64,000 bases of DNA, from NCBI GenBank assembly GCA_026225945.1, contig JAMJFZ010003581.1, forward strand, positions 4,590,501-4,654,500, read 5' to 3'. The notes under the pieces were generated by a model. That model saw nothing but the letters and a program-made list of their open reading frames with translations. It searched no databases and was not told the origin of the DNA. Position numbers and translations under genes: made by a program. Of this stretch, positions 1 through 12,936 are shown in pieces. Within the stretch, counting starts at the first letter, position 1. Each line of letters starts with the position of its first letter. Source of the stretch: Cricetomys ansorgei. Taxonomy: Eukaryota; Chordata; Mammalia; Rodentia; Nesomyidae.

Positions 1-86
1 TCCTCTGGCCCTGTGTGACCCGCTGGCATAGAGACACTGCAAAAGAATGTCCCATCCCATTTCTGAGAAATAAAATGTAAGTAAAT

Positions 87-211
87 GGGGCTGGTGAGAC
101 AGCTCTGCAGGTAAAGGCATTTGCCACCACCCTGATGACTTGAATTTGATCCCTGGGCCCTGTGATTCCTGCAAGTTGTCCTACGGCTTAACGCGCACGC
201 ACGCGTGCTCG

Positions 212-257
<46 letters not shown>

Positions 258-275
258 CACACAAATTAAAAAAGA
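87..275 (+). mobile_element. tRNA-derived SINE (B2/B4-like) with (CG)n(CA)n tail
   Basis: ggggctggtgagacagctct opens a tRNA-like A/B-box head, followed by a body ending in alternating CG and CA repeats (191-262) and an A-rich tail. Confidence 0.7.
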
Positions 276-1838
276 AACAAACATAAATCTCTTTGGCGCC
301 AAGGTAGAGACTAGCTCATAATTTTCTAGTCAGTTTCTCAGTCAGTTTTCTCCAAATTCATAGGCACAGGCAAAACGCAATAATAGCCTTTAAAAACCAT
401 AAACAATAGGGGCAAAACCTTGTATGTTGTCACCCTTGTTCTAATTATACCAGGGGAGATGCAACCCAGGCTCCCATGTGATCATCTATGATAAAGATGA
501 AGAACTGAAGGGAAAACAAGTGACTCACTTTAATGGATTCACTTCAGACAAGAGAAACCTGTAATTTCTCTTAGGCATGCTTGACAGACCCACTGTGGCA
601 TGAATCACAGCCTTACACAAGCCTCCGAGCTGTGGGCTGCTTTGCAGTGGCCAGGTTGGCTTCTATTACAGGCAGTTGCCGCTCACTGGGGCCTCCAGGA
701 CTTCCTTCCTAAAAGATGGAGATGGGTCACGATCACTGAGCGGGGCTGGATGGTTTTGGTGCGGATGTGCAATGGTGGGGCACCATGGTAGGCAGTTCAG
801 TGCTGACTTTCCTGCCAGGTGACAGTCGGTCTCTGGGCTGCTAGATCTACTTCCTGGATGCTGTGAGTATGTGGCTCATGCCACCACCCCTTTCCTAGTA
901 AAGAGCTGATCGTTTTCTCTACCTGTTCCAGAATGGGGGAACTGTGTGATTTCGGATAGTATTTTCTGTAATACTTGATTCTGCCATGTCCCTCCTGAAT
1001 GCTCTTTACAGACTAGCGCAAAGTTGGTGTGTCTATTTCTTACTTGCCTTTCTTTGTCGAGTCATCCGTCAGGCTTGAATTGATCGTTCCTTGGAGTGAA
1101 AATGCAAAATGCTCTGTCTGGCATTAGGTTCACTGCACCTGCACTGTCTCCATGACGGATGAATTTCTGTTTCCTTCTTTTAGATGGAATGCAATGCTTT
1201 AAAAATACTTGTTTCTTCTTCATGGACCTGGCAAATTGTCTTTATGGCAACGTAAAGGAGAACGCTACCTGCAGTATCTGATTCCCTTCCTAAGACATCC
1301 CCCTGGTCTGAGTGGTCAGTGTGGGCTGCTGAAGACCTGGGCTCTGGACTCAGAAGGCAATCGCAGGAGCTTTGAACTCTCGCTTCATTGGGTGCTTTAT
1401 TTTGGGGTATATGTTTCGTTTCAACACTCCAGTGGGCTTCCTTCACAGAACAGAGACATCCCCAACACTCATAATTACTTTGCAATTATTTAAGTATTAA
1501 GAGAGTTGGCGAGATGAAGATGCTTTCTAACTCTGAAGTTTTGTGATTCTTGAGACCCATCTGCATTGGAATCTAGCCACAAACCGATGGCTAGAAGCCA
1601 TCTAAAATAGCCAAGAAGAGATTCGTCTGATACATCTGATTCTATTTCTAGTAGTTCTCTTTCCACCAAGGCTTTGTACCTCATCTGTGGTGGAAGAGAA
1701 CTAGTAAAAGTGAATCTGTAGATTCTATTATTGAGGTCAAGTTCTAAACAATTCATTCAGCCATCTGATGTTATAATCAAAGTTCTAATTACACTACTAG
1801 AGTAGAAATATATGGTTATGTAATTAGGCTTAGGGGAA
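276..1838. other. No gene or repeat recognised
   Basis: Upstream single-copy-looking sequence. Open frames are short, overlap on both strands and resemble nothing known. The non-coding first exon of Adgrf4 or the 3-prime end of an upstream gene could lie here, but I cannot show it. Confidence 0.4.
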
Positions 1839-1839
1839 C

Positions 1840-1878
<39 letters not shown>
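1839..1878. repeat. (CA)n microsatellite
   Basis: About 20 uninterrupted CA units. Confidence 0.95.
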
Positions 1879-1881
<3 letters not shown>

Positions 1882-3956
1882 CACTTTGGAGTCCCTCATC
1901 TTCCTGTTAACCTTTCTGAATTAGTCATTTGCAGAATACAGTAAGATTTGTCAAGGAGTCTGAAGGCAGTTTCCTTCCATAAGGGTTACCAGACAAGTGA
2001 GAATGTGCTACCCTCTTTCCCTGTGTGCCTCACTGGAGAGGGGCTGATTGAGAAGTTTGAGAGCTCATGTGCCAATCATCCTCCACTACTGCCTACAGTT
2101 CTTGGCCAGACCTTTTCTTATTTCCTTTGGGAGCCCGATGCCAGCCCTCACCAGGCGTGTTGAGGCGTGTGAGGAGCTCCTCAATGTGCGTTACTCATCC
2201 TCCAGCTTCACTCCATGAGAGACAGGAGTGAGTTCCAGGACCCAGACGAACTGGTTACTGTTTCAAATTACAACTCATTCAGAAACTCAGCTCTATGTAC
2301 AAGAAAGATGGGACAAATAGGACGTGGTGTTGAGGAACACAGGGTTCTTCTGCTCTGTCCAGAAGGTCAGTGTTTTAAGATTCCTGATGTACAATGGAGA
2401 CAGCACCAAGAGACACATGTGCAGTCAATGCCCCTCGTCCCATCCTGCCCGGCTTACTTGCCAACCTTACCTCTCCTTCTCTTTTCTTTGTCTTTTTCCT
2501 TTCTTTTCTCTTCCCTGCCTCCCTTCCTCCCCCACCCCCATCTTTCTTTCTACATGAGACTTCACACCTTTAAAAACAAAAAAATCAGGAGTCAGATGGT
2601 ACAACAAAACAGGCCTGAAGAGAGGGAACACCTCTACCAAACTCAGCTGGTTCCAAACATTAGCCAGACTTCCAAATACTGGGGCCTTCGGCGTCTGTGT
2701 GTGCTTCACACACCCCATCTCTAGCCACAGGTTGAAAAGCTGCAGGGGAGAACCTTGCACCTGTACTGAGCACACACAGCTGTGTCTCTCGTCATTCCCT
2801 AAACAACATGGGATAACAACTATTTTCAAAGCATCTGAAGCTGGGCAACACGCAGGGGAGATTTTGTGCAAATGCTTGCACCATTTTTTTTAGAGGAGAC
2901 CTAAATATGTAGGAATTCTGGTGTCTGAAGGAGGCGACTAGGGGACGTTTGTATGCTCGCCTGCTTCTTGAGGAGAGATCCTTATTCCCTCATTCACCCT
3001 TTAGGGTCGTTTAGTTACTTGCTAATTTATTCAATAGGTGTTTCCCACTCTGAATGGATGCTCAGTTGTCTGATGACAGAGAAAGGGCAGGTGTCTACCT
3101 CCTGACAAATAGCAACCTGATCCCCTCCCACCTTTTAATTGTGGCCTGCTTTCTCTCAGGGTCTCTTGCCCCACTGTGATTAGAGCTCTGTCGTAGAGGG
3201 GTCTGAGATGCCCAGGACAGTAAATTTATTGGGAGAGATAGTTTCCTAGATACTACACTCTGGGTTGGCTAGTGGATTTAGCCACATTTCCCCTTAAGTC
3301 CTTGAGGGCAGCACATGTTTTCTCTTTTTTAATCTCTAGGTTACAACAGGGAGCCTGGCTGCATTCAGCAGCTCAGAATTGCTGTTCATTATCGTGCGAG
3401 AAGCAAAGGTGGATAGTGGAGTGTAATTCACGCTTTTGTCAGGACTTGCAGAGAGAGGCGAGCTGCCCTGGCGGGAAGGAGAGACCTGGATCGTGCTTCA
3501 GTTACTTTTATAGGTCCTGAGAAACCGCTGTGCTAGGTGCCTCAGCTGCTCTTACCGCTGAAATCTGTACCTTGTGCTATTCACTCAGGGAGTAAGATGT
3601 GGATCTGCCCTCGCTGGGGGGCTAGTATAGAAACCAGAGAGAGGTTCTCTGCAAATGACAAGCAGCTCGCTAGTCCCATCATTGCCGTGGGTGACCTCAG
3701 ATTAGAGTTCATTGGCATCTTATTTAGTCCTCGGTTTTCATTTCTGAATCTGTCCTTTACTTCTTGTGTTTTTCTAGAGCTTTGGAGTGGAGAGACGCAT
3801 GTGCCTTCCATGAACATGCTGGCATAGGGATGAGCATTGGCTAGATGCCCAAGAAATGTATCTGGGTCCAAACCCAGATAGCTGAGTATAATTTCCTCTA
3901 AGATAGCGTGTTCTGCCCGCCCCCGCAATAGCAGCTTTATATTTCTCAAAGCACTT
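1879..3956. other. No gene recognised; one pyrimidine-rich tract
   Basis: The only visible structure is a C/T-rich tract at about 2470-2550. Open frames here overlap on both strands and have no recognisable domains. Confidence 0.4.
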
Positions 3957-4160
3957 TTAAAGATTTATCTTTGTTTCTAATTGTGTGTATACCTGTGTGT
4001 GAGTATCAGTACATGGGTACAGGGGCCCACAGAGGCAGATCCCTTGGAGCTGAAGTTACAGGCAGTTGTAAAACATCTGGCATGGATACTGGGAACTGAA
4101 CTAAGGTTCTTTGCAAGGGCAGTAGGGTCTCTTATCTCCTGAGCCATCTTGACAACCCCT
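3957..4160 (-). mobile_element. B3-type SINE, reverse orientation
   Basis: It reads as the complement of a B3/B2 body: the T-rich start at agatttatct, a gtgtgtatacctgtgtgtg stretch, a gggaactgaactaaggttct block and the end gagccatcttgacaacccc. Confidence 0.7.
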
Positions 4161-4375
4161 CAAGGCATTTTTAAAGAGCTGGTAGAGGGTTTTGCTTGCA
4201 CATATGTCTGTACAGCGTGCGTGTGAAGTGTCTACAGAGGCCAGAAGAAGGTCCCTGGGACCTGAGCTACAGAAGGGTGTGAACTGCCATGTAGGTGCTG
4301 GGAATTGAACTTGGGTCGTCTGAAAGAGCAGCCAGGGCTCTTAACCTCTGAGCATTGCTCCAACCTCTTCTCAGC
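4161..4375 (-). mobile_element. Second B3-type SINE, reverse orientation
   Basis: Same body as its neighbour: gtgctgggaattgaacttgg, then cttaacctctgagcattgct. Two similar SINEs lie head to tail. Confidence 0.7.
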
Positions 4376-4460
4376 ATCTGAAGCACTTTTCGATGCTAAG
4401 ATTATTTTTGTAAAATCTGGGTGAGACAATGCTTTTACTAAAAGAATTTCAGTGCCTTGT

Positions 4461-4514
4461 GCATGTGTGTGTGTGTTTGTGTGTGTGCGTGCATGTGTGT
4501 GTGTGTGTTTTGTG

Positions 4515-4547
<33 letters not shown>
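4461..4547. repeat. (GT)n microsatellite, interrupted
   Basis: GT repeats broken by GC, GCA and TTT interruptions. The complement gives spurious His/Thr-rich open frames. Confidence 0.95.
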
Positions 4548-5539
4548 ACATGCCTCTGCACATGTTGGGGACAAGAGGGAGTTGGGGTAGTGCATTTTGT
4601 TCCCTAAGTTGACTTGATGTGGAACATCTTTATATATCATGAAACTAATGTTAACAGAATCCCAGTTTAGGGCACTTAATCAAATGTACAAGAAACCTAC
4701 ATTGAACACCAGAGGAAAGCAGGCAGTGCTCTCAAATTCAAAGAAAATGGAAACCAGTGGATATAAATGCCCTGTCTGTTAAATTTTTCTTCTGTTTTAT
4801 TTTCCTTCACCCTTGGTGCCCATTGCAAATGGTTGTAAGCAATTGGTGGATAATATGTAACTGTCCCAGATACACATATGTACTACTGAGGTACTTTTTT
4901 GTTAGAACCCTGCTTATTCCGTTTTCTCCTACATGGTGCTAGGATCTCCTCCCCTTCTTCCTCTCTCCCTCTCCCCCCACCTCTGTCTTCATTATGTGCT
5001 GGGGATTGAAGCCAAGATCTTCGGCATTTTTTTTTTTTAACCAAACAACTGTACACCTGTTCCTGGATTAGGGGTCTTGATTTAAGTAGCTGTGACCTAC
5101 CTTCTAATGGGAGCTTCTCTGCAACCAACCCATGATTCATAGCAGTAGATGTTAAAGATTCATAAACCTTGCAGACAAGCTGCACATACTGCAGAACAGA
5201 GCTGAGCATCATATATGCGCAGCAACACTTAGTATTGACATAGGGTAGGGCCTGATAGTCAGTCTTCACTGAGAAGCACTAAACCACCCAGGCAGCTGAG
5301 ACAGCCTAGTCCAGGCTTATGCCCAAAAGCTGCATTCTGCTCCCGTTGAATTTTCTCTATTGGATGGTTTATACCTTTCTTTTGCATTTAATGTAGTATT
5401 TAGACTTTTAATATCTTATTAAGAGATAACCTACTAAGTATAAGATGGTGGTAAGGACTGGAGAAGTACCTTATCTAATGCATTTGTAGAAAATTTTCAG
5501 TTCGGAATCATGATAAATTTAAAGTTCATTTTAAGTATT

Positions 5540-5757
5540 GTAATTTTTTCACATATTTACTTATGGTGTGTGTGTGTATGTGTGTGTGTGTGTGTGTGCC
5601 CGTGTGTGCAGGTCATTATCACAGTGTGTGTGTGAGGTCAGAGGACAACTTTGTGGAGCTGGTTTTCTCCTTTCTCTACATGAGTTCTGGTGATCCAACT
5701 CTGGTCCTAAGGCTTGGTGACAAGGACCTTTATCTGCAGAGCCACCTCATCAGACCC
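5540..5757 (-). mobile_element. B3-type SINE with internal (GT)n, reverse orientation
   Basis: gtgaggtcagaggacaactt followed by gttctggtgatccaactctg is the B3 body in reverse complement; the (GT)n at 5563-5640 is its expanded internal tract. Confidence 0.7.
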
Positions 5758-5759
5758 TT

Positions 5760-6440
5760 AATCTTTAAGTTTTTATCAACAGTAAATCTAAGAAGGTGTG
5801 GGTCCTCTTCTGTTGTCTAAAACTGTGACTTCTGGTTGTGAGCTTTGTGGACAATGCTTCTTTTTTTATCTATTAATCCCATTCTCACAATTTAGTCCCC
5901 GCTGTACGGAGCTTGCCAGCTTTTGCCCGTGGTCAAATCAAAGTTTCAGGGGATAAATCCTGCTCAACATTTTCTCATAAGAAATGAAACAAACTCCATC
6001 GAGGTCAACTTGAAAACAGCTATATCATCTATCCTCGCCAACCAGAGCAGGAAAAACCACAATGCTAGGACTCCTGTTATATCATAGCTTTCAAATTCTC
6101 CCCCAATAACTGATGTAACTGAAAAACCTTAACATGTACTCATCATACCAAATGATGCCAACATGTGTCTCAGATTACAATAACAGAAATGATCGAAATC
6201 ATCTAATTATGCTAAGCTCAGAGTTTGTGTTTCTTATAGTCCTGCATACATTGTTTGCTGGTTAGAATTTTCTTAGCTGGTGGAAATACAGGACATGTAT
6301 CACTACCTCACCGTGCTTCTCAAAGAGCTGGACAATTTGTGGCCACTGGATCTGTAACCCCCAATACTCTCAAGAGCTCTGTGAATTCAGAGGCCCTACT
6401 TCTGAGACTCCTGTAAATCACACCACATCCCTATGCCTGA
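5760..6440. other. No gene or repeat recognised
   Basis: AT-rich sequence with no long open frame and no recognised element. Confidence 0.35.
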
Positions 6441-6454
6441 GTTTCTTCCAGCAA

Positions 6455-6735
6455 GGTTAGCCTCCTTCCCTTCAGTCCCTTTTTCTCTCTCTCCCTTACT
6501 TCTTCCCTCCTTCCCTCCCTCCCTCTTTCCCCTTTCCTCCTCTTCTTCCTTCTCTCCATTTATTTTTTTCAGCTTCTTTCTCTATACATCTCTCCCTTTC
6601 TCCCCTCTCTCCGTTCTTTATTCCTCTGACAGGAACTTTCTGTGTAACACAGAATGGCCTCAAACTCACCATCCTCCTGCTTCAGCAGCCTGTGTACCTG
6701 GAGTACAGCTGTGTGCTGCCATGTCTGGCAAGCCT
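6455..6735 (-). mobile_element. Pyrimidine tract plus SINE fragment (B1/B4-like), reverse orientation
   Basis: A (C/T)n stretch at 6460-6625 is followed by tgtgtaacacagaatggcct and ctcctgcttcagcagcctgt, a decayed reverse-complement B1/B4 body. Confidence 0.5.
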
Positions 6736-6779
6736 GGTCAGCTTTATGCAAAGTTCCTATCCTGAAAACGGTGTAAGGG

Positions 6780-7640
6780 AAGCAGCCCTCGTCTTGAAGC
6801 CTCAGATGCAGGTGTTAGTATTTACAAACGCCTCTTGAGGCATCTCTCCTGTTTGCACATCTCTCGTTCTCTCTTCTAGCGGAGGAGACTTTGATTAATC
6901 TTCAGAATTTGTTCTACATATCTGGTCCTGAGTGTGAGTATCTTTTTATCTCTGAAAGACATACCTTAGGAGGGAGATCTCTAAATAACCATGGCAAAGA
7001 GAAAGATTCAAAATGTCCACGTCCATGAAAGGACCGAAAAACCCCAACAGTGACAGTGAACCTTGCAGTGGACTGTCTGTCTTTTCACCGACAGGTGCTA
7101 GTGCGTCAGAGGCTCGTGGATTTAATATAGTGGGCCACGATCAGAACGTGAGAAGGTGCCAAGTGGACTAAAGTAGTACGCGAGATTAAAAATACCGGCT
7201 ACGTCAGGGTACCTGGCAGAGTGTGTGGAGAGATGCTTTCATATAAAACGTTTAAAGCACAAAAATTATGCTTTTCAGTTTTGTCTACAGAAACCTGTGG
7301 ACATATCTAGATTTGCATGTGCAGACTGACGTATAGTGTATACTGTTTCTTATTGTGTCATGACAACAAAATTTGAAAGTCAGAGAGAGGAGTGCCTGTG
7401 AACTGTGTGGGCACTTTAAGATGACTTAAACAGGTTCTTCTGGTGTGTTGTTCTGCGACGGTTAGCTAATCCTCACAACACTGACCGTGATGTTTCTCAG
7501 CAAACCGTGCACCAGCCAAACATCAGGCTTCTTTCCACACACATTGTAAGATCATGAATTCTGTATACATAATCCTGGTGTCCTTGCCAATGCGTTACCA
7601 CTCCCTGGCTGTCGTTCCTCCTGCTTCTGTTGCCCTGCTC
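6780..7640. other. No gene or repeat recognised
   Basis: Single-copy-looking sequence with no coding potential. It is a reasonable place to look for upstream regulatory elements of Adgrf4, but no specific motif was identified. Confidence 0.35.
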
Positions 7641-7649
7641 AGACTTCAT

Positions 7650-7710
7650 TTTTATTTATTTATTTATTTATTTATCTATCTATCTATCTATTTATTTATT
7701 TATTTATATT
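7650..7710. repeat. (TTTA)n/(TCTA)n microsatellite
   Basis: Tetranucleotide repeats at the 3-prime end of the minus-strand L1, probably grown from its poly(A) tail. Confidence 0.9.
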
Positions 7711-7823
7711 TTCTCATATAATATATCCGGATTACAGTTTCCTGTCCCTCTCCTCCTCCCTGGCATCCACATCCATCTCCTTTCTGTCCTTCATTAGAAA
7801 CAAACAAATAGGCTTCTAAGGGA

Positions 7824-7966
7824 TTATAATATAATATAATATATAATATAATATAATATATATATTATAATATATATTATATATATAATTTAATAATATA
7901 ATATAGTAAATAATAATATAATATAATAAATATAATATAATATAATATAATATAATATAATATAAT
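7824..7966. repeat. AT-rich (TATAA)n array inside the L1
   Basis: About 143 bp of A/T only, built from TATAA/ATAAT units with palindromic tatatata stretches. It is likely length-variable and easily unwound. Confidence 0.9.
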
Positions 7967-10570
7967 GGCTAAAACAAAAACTAACACATTGGAATTGGAA
8001 AAAAAAGAGAGAAAGAGAAGGAAAAGAGCCCAAGAGAAGGCACACGAATCAGACACCCACTTGTTTGCACACTCAGAAATCTCATAAAAACACCGAACTG
8101 GAAGCCATAATATATATGCAGAGGACCTGGTGCAGACTCCTACAGCCCCTGTGCTTGCTGTTTTGGTCTCTGCGAGTTCATATGTGCATGGATCATGTCG
8201 ATCTAGAGGGTCTTGTTGCTCTGGTGTCCTCCACGTCCTCCGACTCTTACACCCTTTCTACTTCCTCTTTCACAGGGTTCCGGGAGCTGTGAGGGATGGG
8301 ATTTGATGAAGAGACTCGCTTTACAGCTGAGGGTTCCACAGTCTCTTACTCTCTGAATAATGTCTGGCTAAGGGTCTCTGTATTTGTTCCCATCTGCTGC
8401 ATGAGAAAGCTTCTCTGATGATTGCTGAGCAATGCACTGATTTATGAGTATAGATCATTAGGAACCATTAGGCATTATAGAATGTTGTTAGGAATCATTT
8501 TATTTTTACTTTTTTTTTTTTAAAGAATAGTAGTGTTTAGTTTTTATTCTAGCTCTCTGGGCTATCTAGTATCGGGCTCTTGGTCACCCAAGCAGTGTTG
8601 GGTGGAAGGGGTCTTAAGTCAAATCAGATATTGGTTGGTTGCTCCCACAAGCTTTGTGCCACTGTTGCACTAGCATTTCTTGCAAGGAGGACAACATTGT
8701 AGACACGAGGGGTTGTAGCTGGGTTGGTGTTTATGTTTCTCTTTTGTTAGGATCCAGGGTATCTTTCTGAACCAAAGACACTAGCTCTTAGGGGTGAAGG
8801 CTCTACGTACTCACCGATTTTACTTCTCCATGTTTAATCAGTTGTGTAAATGTTACCTTCAGCAATGTGACCTTGCTGTCAGTTTGTGGAGAGCGACTTA
8901 TAGTCTTGGCAATAGCCTGGGTTGTTCGAATAGTTCCATGGGACCCCTTTGGCCAATAACTCAATTAGATGTAACCCAATCCCAATACTGGAAGCTTCAT
9001 TTGGTGACAAGAGATGTCTAGTTGAGACCCTGTCTCTCCCATTATTTAGCGATTTCATTTAGGTTCCCTTCATATATGTATATATTTTAGGAAGCTTCTG
9101 TATTAGGTTTCTGCACTATGCCTCAAATGACTCTAAATGTTAGCAGGTTCTCCCCATATTCTCTTTCTCATCCCCCTCTCCCCTCCCACTCTCCTCTTGA
9201 TCCTCCAGTTCTAGCACCCCCACATCCACCCATAACTATCTATTCTCTTCACCTTTCCTAACTAGACTTATCTGTCAATCATAGTCCCTTTACTCTATAC
9301 CTAACATCCGAGGTTCTATAGATTGTAGTTTGGTTATCATTGACTTAACAGCTAATATCCACATATAAGTGAATACATAACAGATTTGTCTTTCTGGGTC
9401 TGAGATACTTCACTCAGGATGATTTTTTTTTCTAGTTCTGTCTATTCGCCTGTAAATCCCATGATTTCACTATTTTTAATGGTTGAGTAATAATCCATGT
9501 GTAAATGTATCACAATTGCTTTATCCATTCTTCTCTTGTGGGACATCTAGGTTGTTTCCAATTCTGGATATTATGAATAAAGCAGTAATGAACATGGCTG
9601 AGCAAGTATCTCTGTGGTAGAATGAACCTTCCTTTGGATATTAGCCCAAGAGCGGTATAGCTGGATCTTGAGATTTATTGATTCCCATCTTCCTGAGGAA
9701 CCACCACACTGATTTCCAGAGCGGTTGTACAAGTTTACACTCCCACTAGCAATGCATAAGTGTGCCCCTTGCTCCACATTGTTGCTAGCATGAGCTGTCA
9801 CTTGTGTTATGGATCTTAACTACTCAGGTGAGTGTAGGATGAAATGTCAAAGTAGTTTTGATTCGCATTTCTCAGGTAGCTGAGGAGAACATTTCTTTAA
9901 GTGTTTCTCAGCCATTTTAATTTCCTTTTTTTTGAGAATTCTCTGTTTAGAGCCGCATCCCGTTTTTTAATTGGGTTGTTTACCTGATACCTAGTTTCTT
10001 TCTTATGTGTAATTGGTAAAAATAAAATCCTTTCCCGTTCTGTAGGCTGCTGCTTTTTCCGAAGGACAGTGTCCTTTGCCATGCAGAAACATCTCAGTTT
10101 CATGAGGCCCTATTTATCAATTGTTGATCTTAGTGCCTATGCTAATGGTATCCTATTCAAAAAATTCTGTTCTGTGCCAATGCGTTCAAGGCTATTCCCC
10201 ACTTTCTCTTATATGAGCTTCATTATGTCTGGTTTTATGTTTGATTCATTTGGAGTTGAAATCTGTGCAGTGTGACAAGTATGTATCTATTTGGATTCAT
10301 CTACACACAACCATACAGTTTGACCAACACCATCTGTTGAAGATACTGTCTTTTTCTAGTATGTGTTTCTGGCTCCTTTATTAAAAACCAAGTGTTCATA
10401 GGTGTGTGGATTTATGTCTGGGTCTTCAGTTCAATTACACCAACTGATGCATCTATTTCTGTGCCAATCTTAGGCTGTTTTTATTACACTCTGTAGTGCA
10501 ACTTGAAATTGGGGTGGTGATACCTCCTGCTGTTCTTTTGTTATTTCAGATCATTTTAACTCTCCTAGGG

Positions 10571-10627
10571 TTTTGTGTGTGTGTGTGTGTGTGTGTGCGT
10601 GTGTGTGTGCGTGTGTGTGTGTGTGTA
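10571..10627. repeat. (GT)n microsatellite
   Basis: GT repeats with two GC interruptions, inside the L1 ORF2 remnant. Confidence 0.92.
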
Positions 10628-11214
10628 TGCATGCTTTTCCATATGAAGCTGAAAATTATCCTTTAAAGATCTGTGGAGAATTGTGTTGGAATTTTGATGG
10701 GATTGCATCGAATCTCTAGATTGCTTTTGATAGGATGGCTGTTTTTTACAATATTAATCCTATGGATCCATGAGCATGGGAGATCTTTCCATCTTCTGAT
10801 ATCTTCTTCAATGTCTTTCTTTAAAGTTTCCATCACACAAGTCAAATTTGCTTTTCATGATGGTGTTATAAGCTAACCCTTTTCCCACTGGTTAGGAATT
10901 TTAAACTCAAACAAAATGTGGAAACTGTTCTGGAAGTACCTGGGATGCCTTTCAGTCAAAGGCTCCTGGGATCCCTGAAAGCCTGTCTTAGGCCCAGTCT
11001 CCTCAGAAAGTGTTTGAGACCACATCACCAGGTTGTGTCTGCTCCCAGGCTACAGACTGCCTCATGAGCACCAATGGATCAGAGCTGCATCACAGCATAA
11101 AGGCCCAGACTTTTGCCAAGAACTCGTATCTACCTGGCCTTGCAGGATGTATGTGATCTTACTGTTAGCCTATGTTGGCTGTAGTCTCCATTGCATCCTT
11201 TTAGGAAATGACAG

Positions 11215-11577
11215 TATAGTGGTTTGAATGAGAAGCCCTCTACCCCCGAAACTACAACATTTGAAGCCCCAGTCCTCAGTTAGTAGCACTGTTTGGGGAG
11301 ATTTAGGAGGTGCAGTCTTGATGGAAGACGTGTGTCACTGGTGGCAAGTTTTGAATGTTTGTAGTCTTGCTCCAATTCCTCAACTCTCTCTGCTTCATGT
11401 TTACAATTGAGATGTGAGCTCTCAGCTTCCTGCTACTGTCCCAATGCCTGCTGCTTGTTTTGACACCTCCTTGCCCCAGTGGACCCTTACCCAGTGGAAC
11501 CATAAGCTCAGAATAAATCTCTCCTTCTATTGCCTGGGCCATGATGTTTTATCACAACAGAGAAATAACCAATACAA
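11215..11577 (+). mobile_element. MaLR-like rodent LTR
   Basis: It begins tatagtggtttgaatgagaa and has AATAAA near 11514 and an end resembling atcacaacagagaaataacc. This is the layout of a short non-autonomous rodent LTR. The subfamily is not assigned. Confidence 0.6.
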
Positions 11578-11698
11578 ATAGTCCTTTCGTTTCTACTCTT
11601 TCACATCTGGTGCAGCCTGGTGATAAATAGGAGGCACTTGATAGATGCTATTTGTGGGTGTTAGGCTGATCTATGCTACCAATAAAGAGATGAATGGG

Positions 11699-11784
11699 AC
11701 CAGGTGGTGGTGGAACATGTCCTTAATCCCAGCACTCAGGAGGAAGAGGCAGGCAGATCTCTGTGAGTTCCAGGACAGCCAGAA
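11699..11784 (+). mobile_element. Truncated B1 SINE
   Basis: ccttaatcccagcactcagg, gaggcaggcagatctctgtg and ttccaggacagccag are B1 consensus blocks. The element stops where the (CCA)n array begins. Confidence 0.85.
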
Positions 11785-11931
11785 ACCACCACCACCACCA
11801 CCACCACTACAACCACCACCACCACCACCACCACCACCACTACCACCACCACCACCACCACCACCACCACCACTACCACCACCACCACCACTACCACCAC
11901 CACCACCACCACCACAACAACAACAACAACA
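11785..11931. repeat. (CCA)n/(CAA)n trinucleotide array
   Basis: About 130 bp of CCA units broken by CTA and CAA, ending in seven or so CAA units. It lies between a B1 and the head of a second SINE (ggttggagagatggctcagc). The poly-Pro, poly-His and poly-Gly frames are artefacts of the repeat. Confidence 0.95.
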
Positions 11932-12325
11932 AGGCGGTTGGAGAGATGGCTCAGCCATTAAAGGCTAGGCTCACAACCAAAAATATAAGAGATGAATGGG
12001 AAAACAGGACACATAAGGTCAGTTTATAAACAGTAGACAGGAAACTGGAACCCAGCTCCGTGTCTAAAGTTCAGGCTACTTTTGCTCTTTTCGGTCTGCA
12101 CCTCCAAGAGAAAAATTATATGGAAAAAAATTGAAAGGAAAGAGTCTGAAAGTAAGATAATCGCCCCATATACCACATGGAAGTGTGATGGTGAACTTCA
12201 AAGTTGTGATGATACTTTGTTAGGGATGTGACTTTGAGAGATAGTTAAGAAAAGGTAAGAAAGGCAGACATGGCCTCAGAAGAGATAACTACTCCCCAGG
12301 GCATTCAGTAAATTTATCTACTAAA

Positions 12326-12559
12326 TAGTGGTTCTCAACCTTCCTAATGCTGCTACCCCTTAATACAGCTCCTCATGTTGTGGTGACCCCCCAACCATAA
12401 AATTATTTTGGCTGCTTCTTCCTAACTACAATTTTGCTACTGTTATGAATTGTAATGTAAATATCTGATATACAAATGGTCTTAGGTAAGCCCTGTGAAG
12501 GGGTTGTTTGACCCCCCCCCCCCAAAAAAGGAGTCTCTACTCACAGCTTGAGAATCCCT
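12326..12559 (+). mobile_element. Non-autonomous hAT element (URR1-like)
   Basis: It starts tagtggttctcaaccttcct and ends cagcttgagaatccct, imperfect terminal inverted repeats. The flanks CTACTAAA and GTACTAGA agree at six of eight bases, consistent with a decayed 8-bp target duplication. A poly(C) run lies near 12512. Confidence 0.75.
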
Positions 12560-12936
12560 GTACTAGAGGGAGTCTCAGCACTTGGTCCAGTAACAGACAA
12601 GTATGTACATTAATTTTGCTTCAAATTATTTGTCTCCAAGTGACTTGAGACCTGGTGTACAATAGATGGATGATTGTCTCTGACTCTGTCTCTGTCTCTG
12701 TTTCTCTCTCTCTCTCTTTGTGTGTGTGTGTATGTGTGTGTGAATGTGCCCATATGTGTAGGCCAGAGGATGATAATATTTTTTTGTTCTGTCACTTTGC
12801 ACCTTAATTTGAGGTAGGGTTTCTCACTAATCCTGGAGCTGGCTGGCCAGTGAGCCCCAGGTTCTTTTTGTCTTTGCCTTCCCAGTGCTGGGGTGGTTAC
12901 AGCTGTGACTGAGCCGTCTTCCTAGACTCCCTAGAA

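Larger units (their letters stand above)
7650..10870 (-). mobile_element. 5-prime-truncated LINE-1 (rodent Lx/L1-type), minus strand
   Basis: It reads in reverse complement from ORF2 into the 3-prime UTR and tail. About 10870 down to 9550 matches the rodent L1 ORF2 C-terminal region (for example caggtgagtgtaggatgaaatg and gggattgcatcgaatctcta). 9550 down to about 7720 matches the L1 3-prime UTR (cacaagctttgtgccactgt, caaatcagatattggttggt). The (TTTA)n at 7650-7710 is the reversed A-rich tail. Frameshifts and stops break ORF2, so it is inactive. A (GT)n tract interrupts it at 10571-10627. Confidence 0.85.

Noticed and set aside
11645..12029. Proline-, histidine- and glycine-rich frames
   Set aside because: Products of the (CCA)n array flanked by SINEs, open on both strands.
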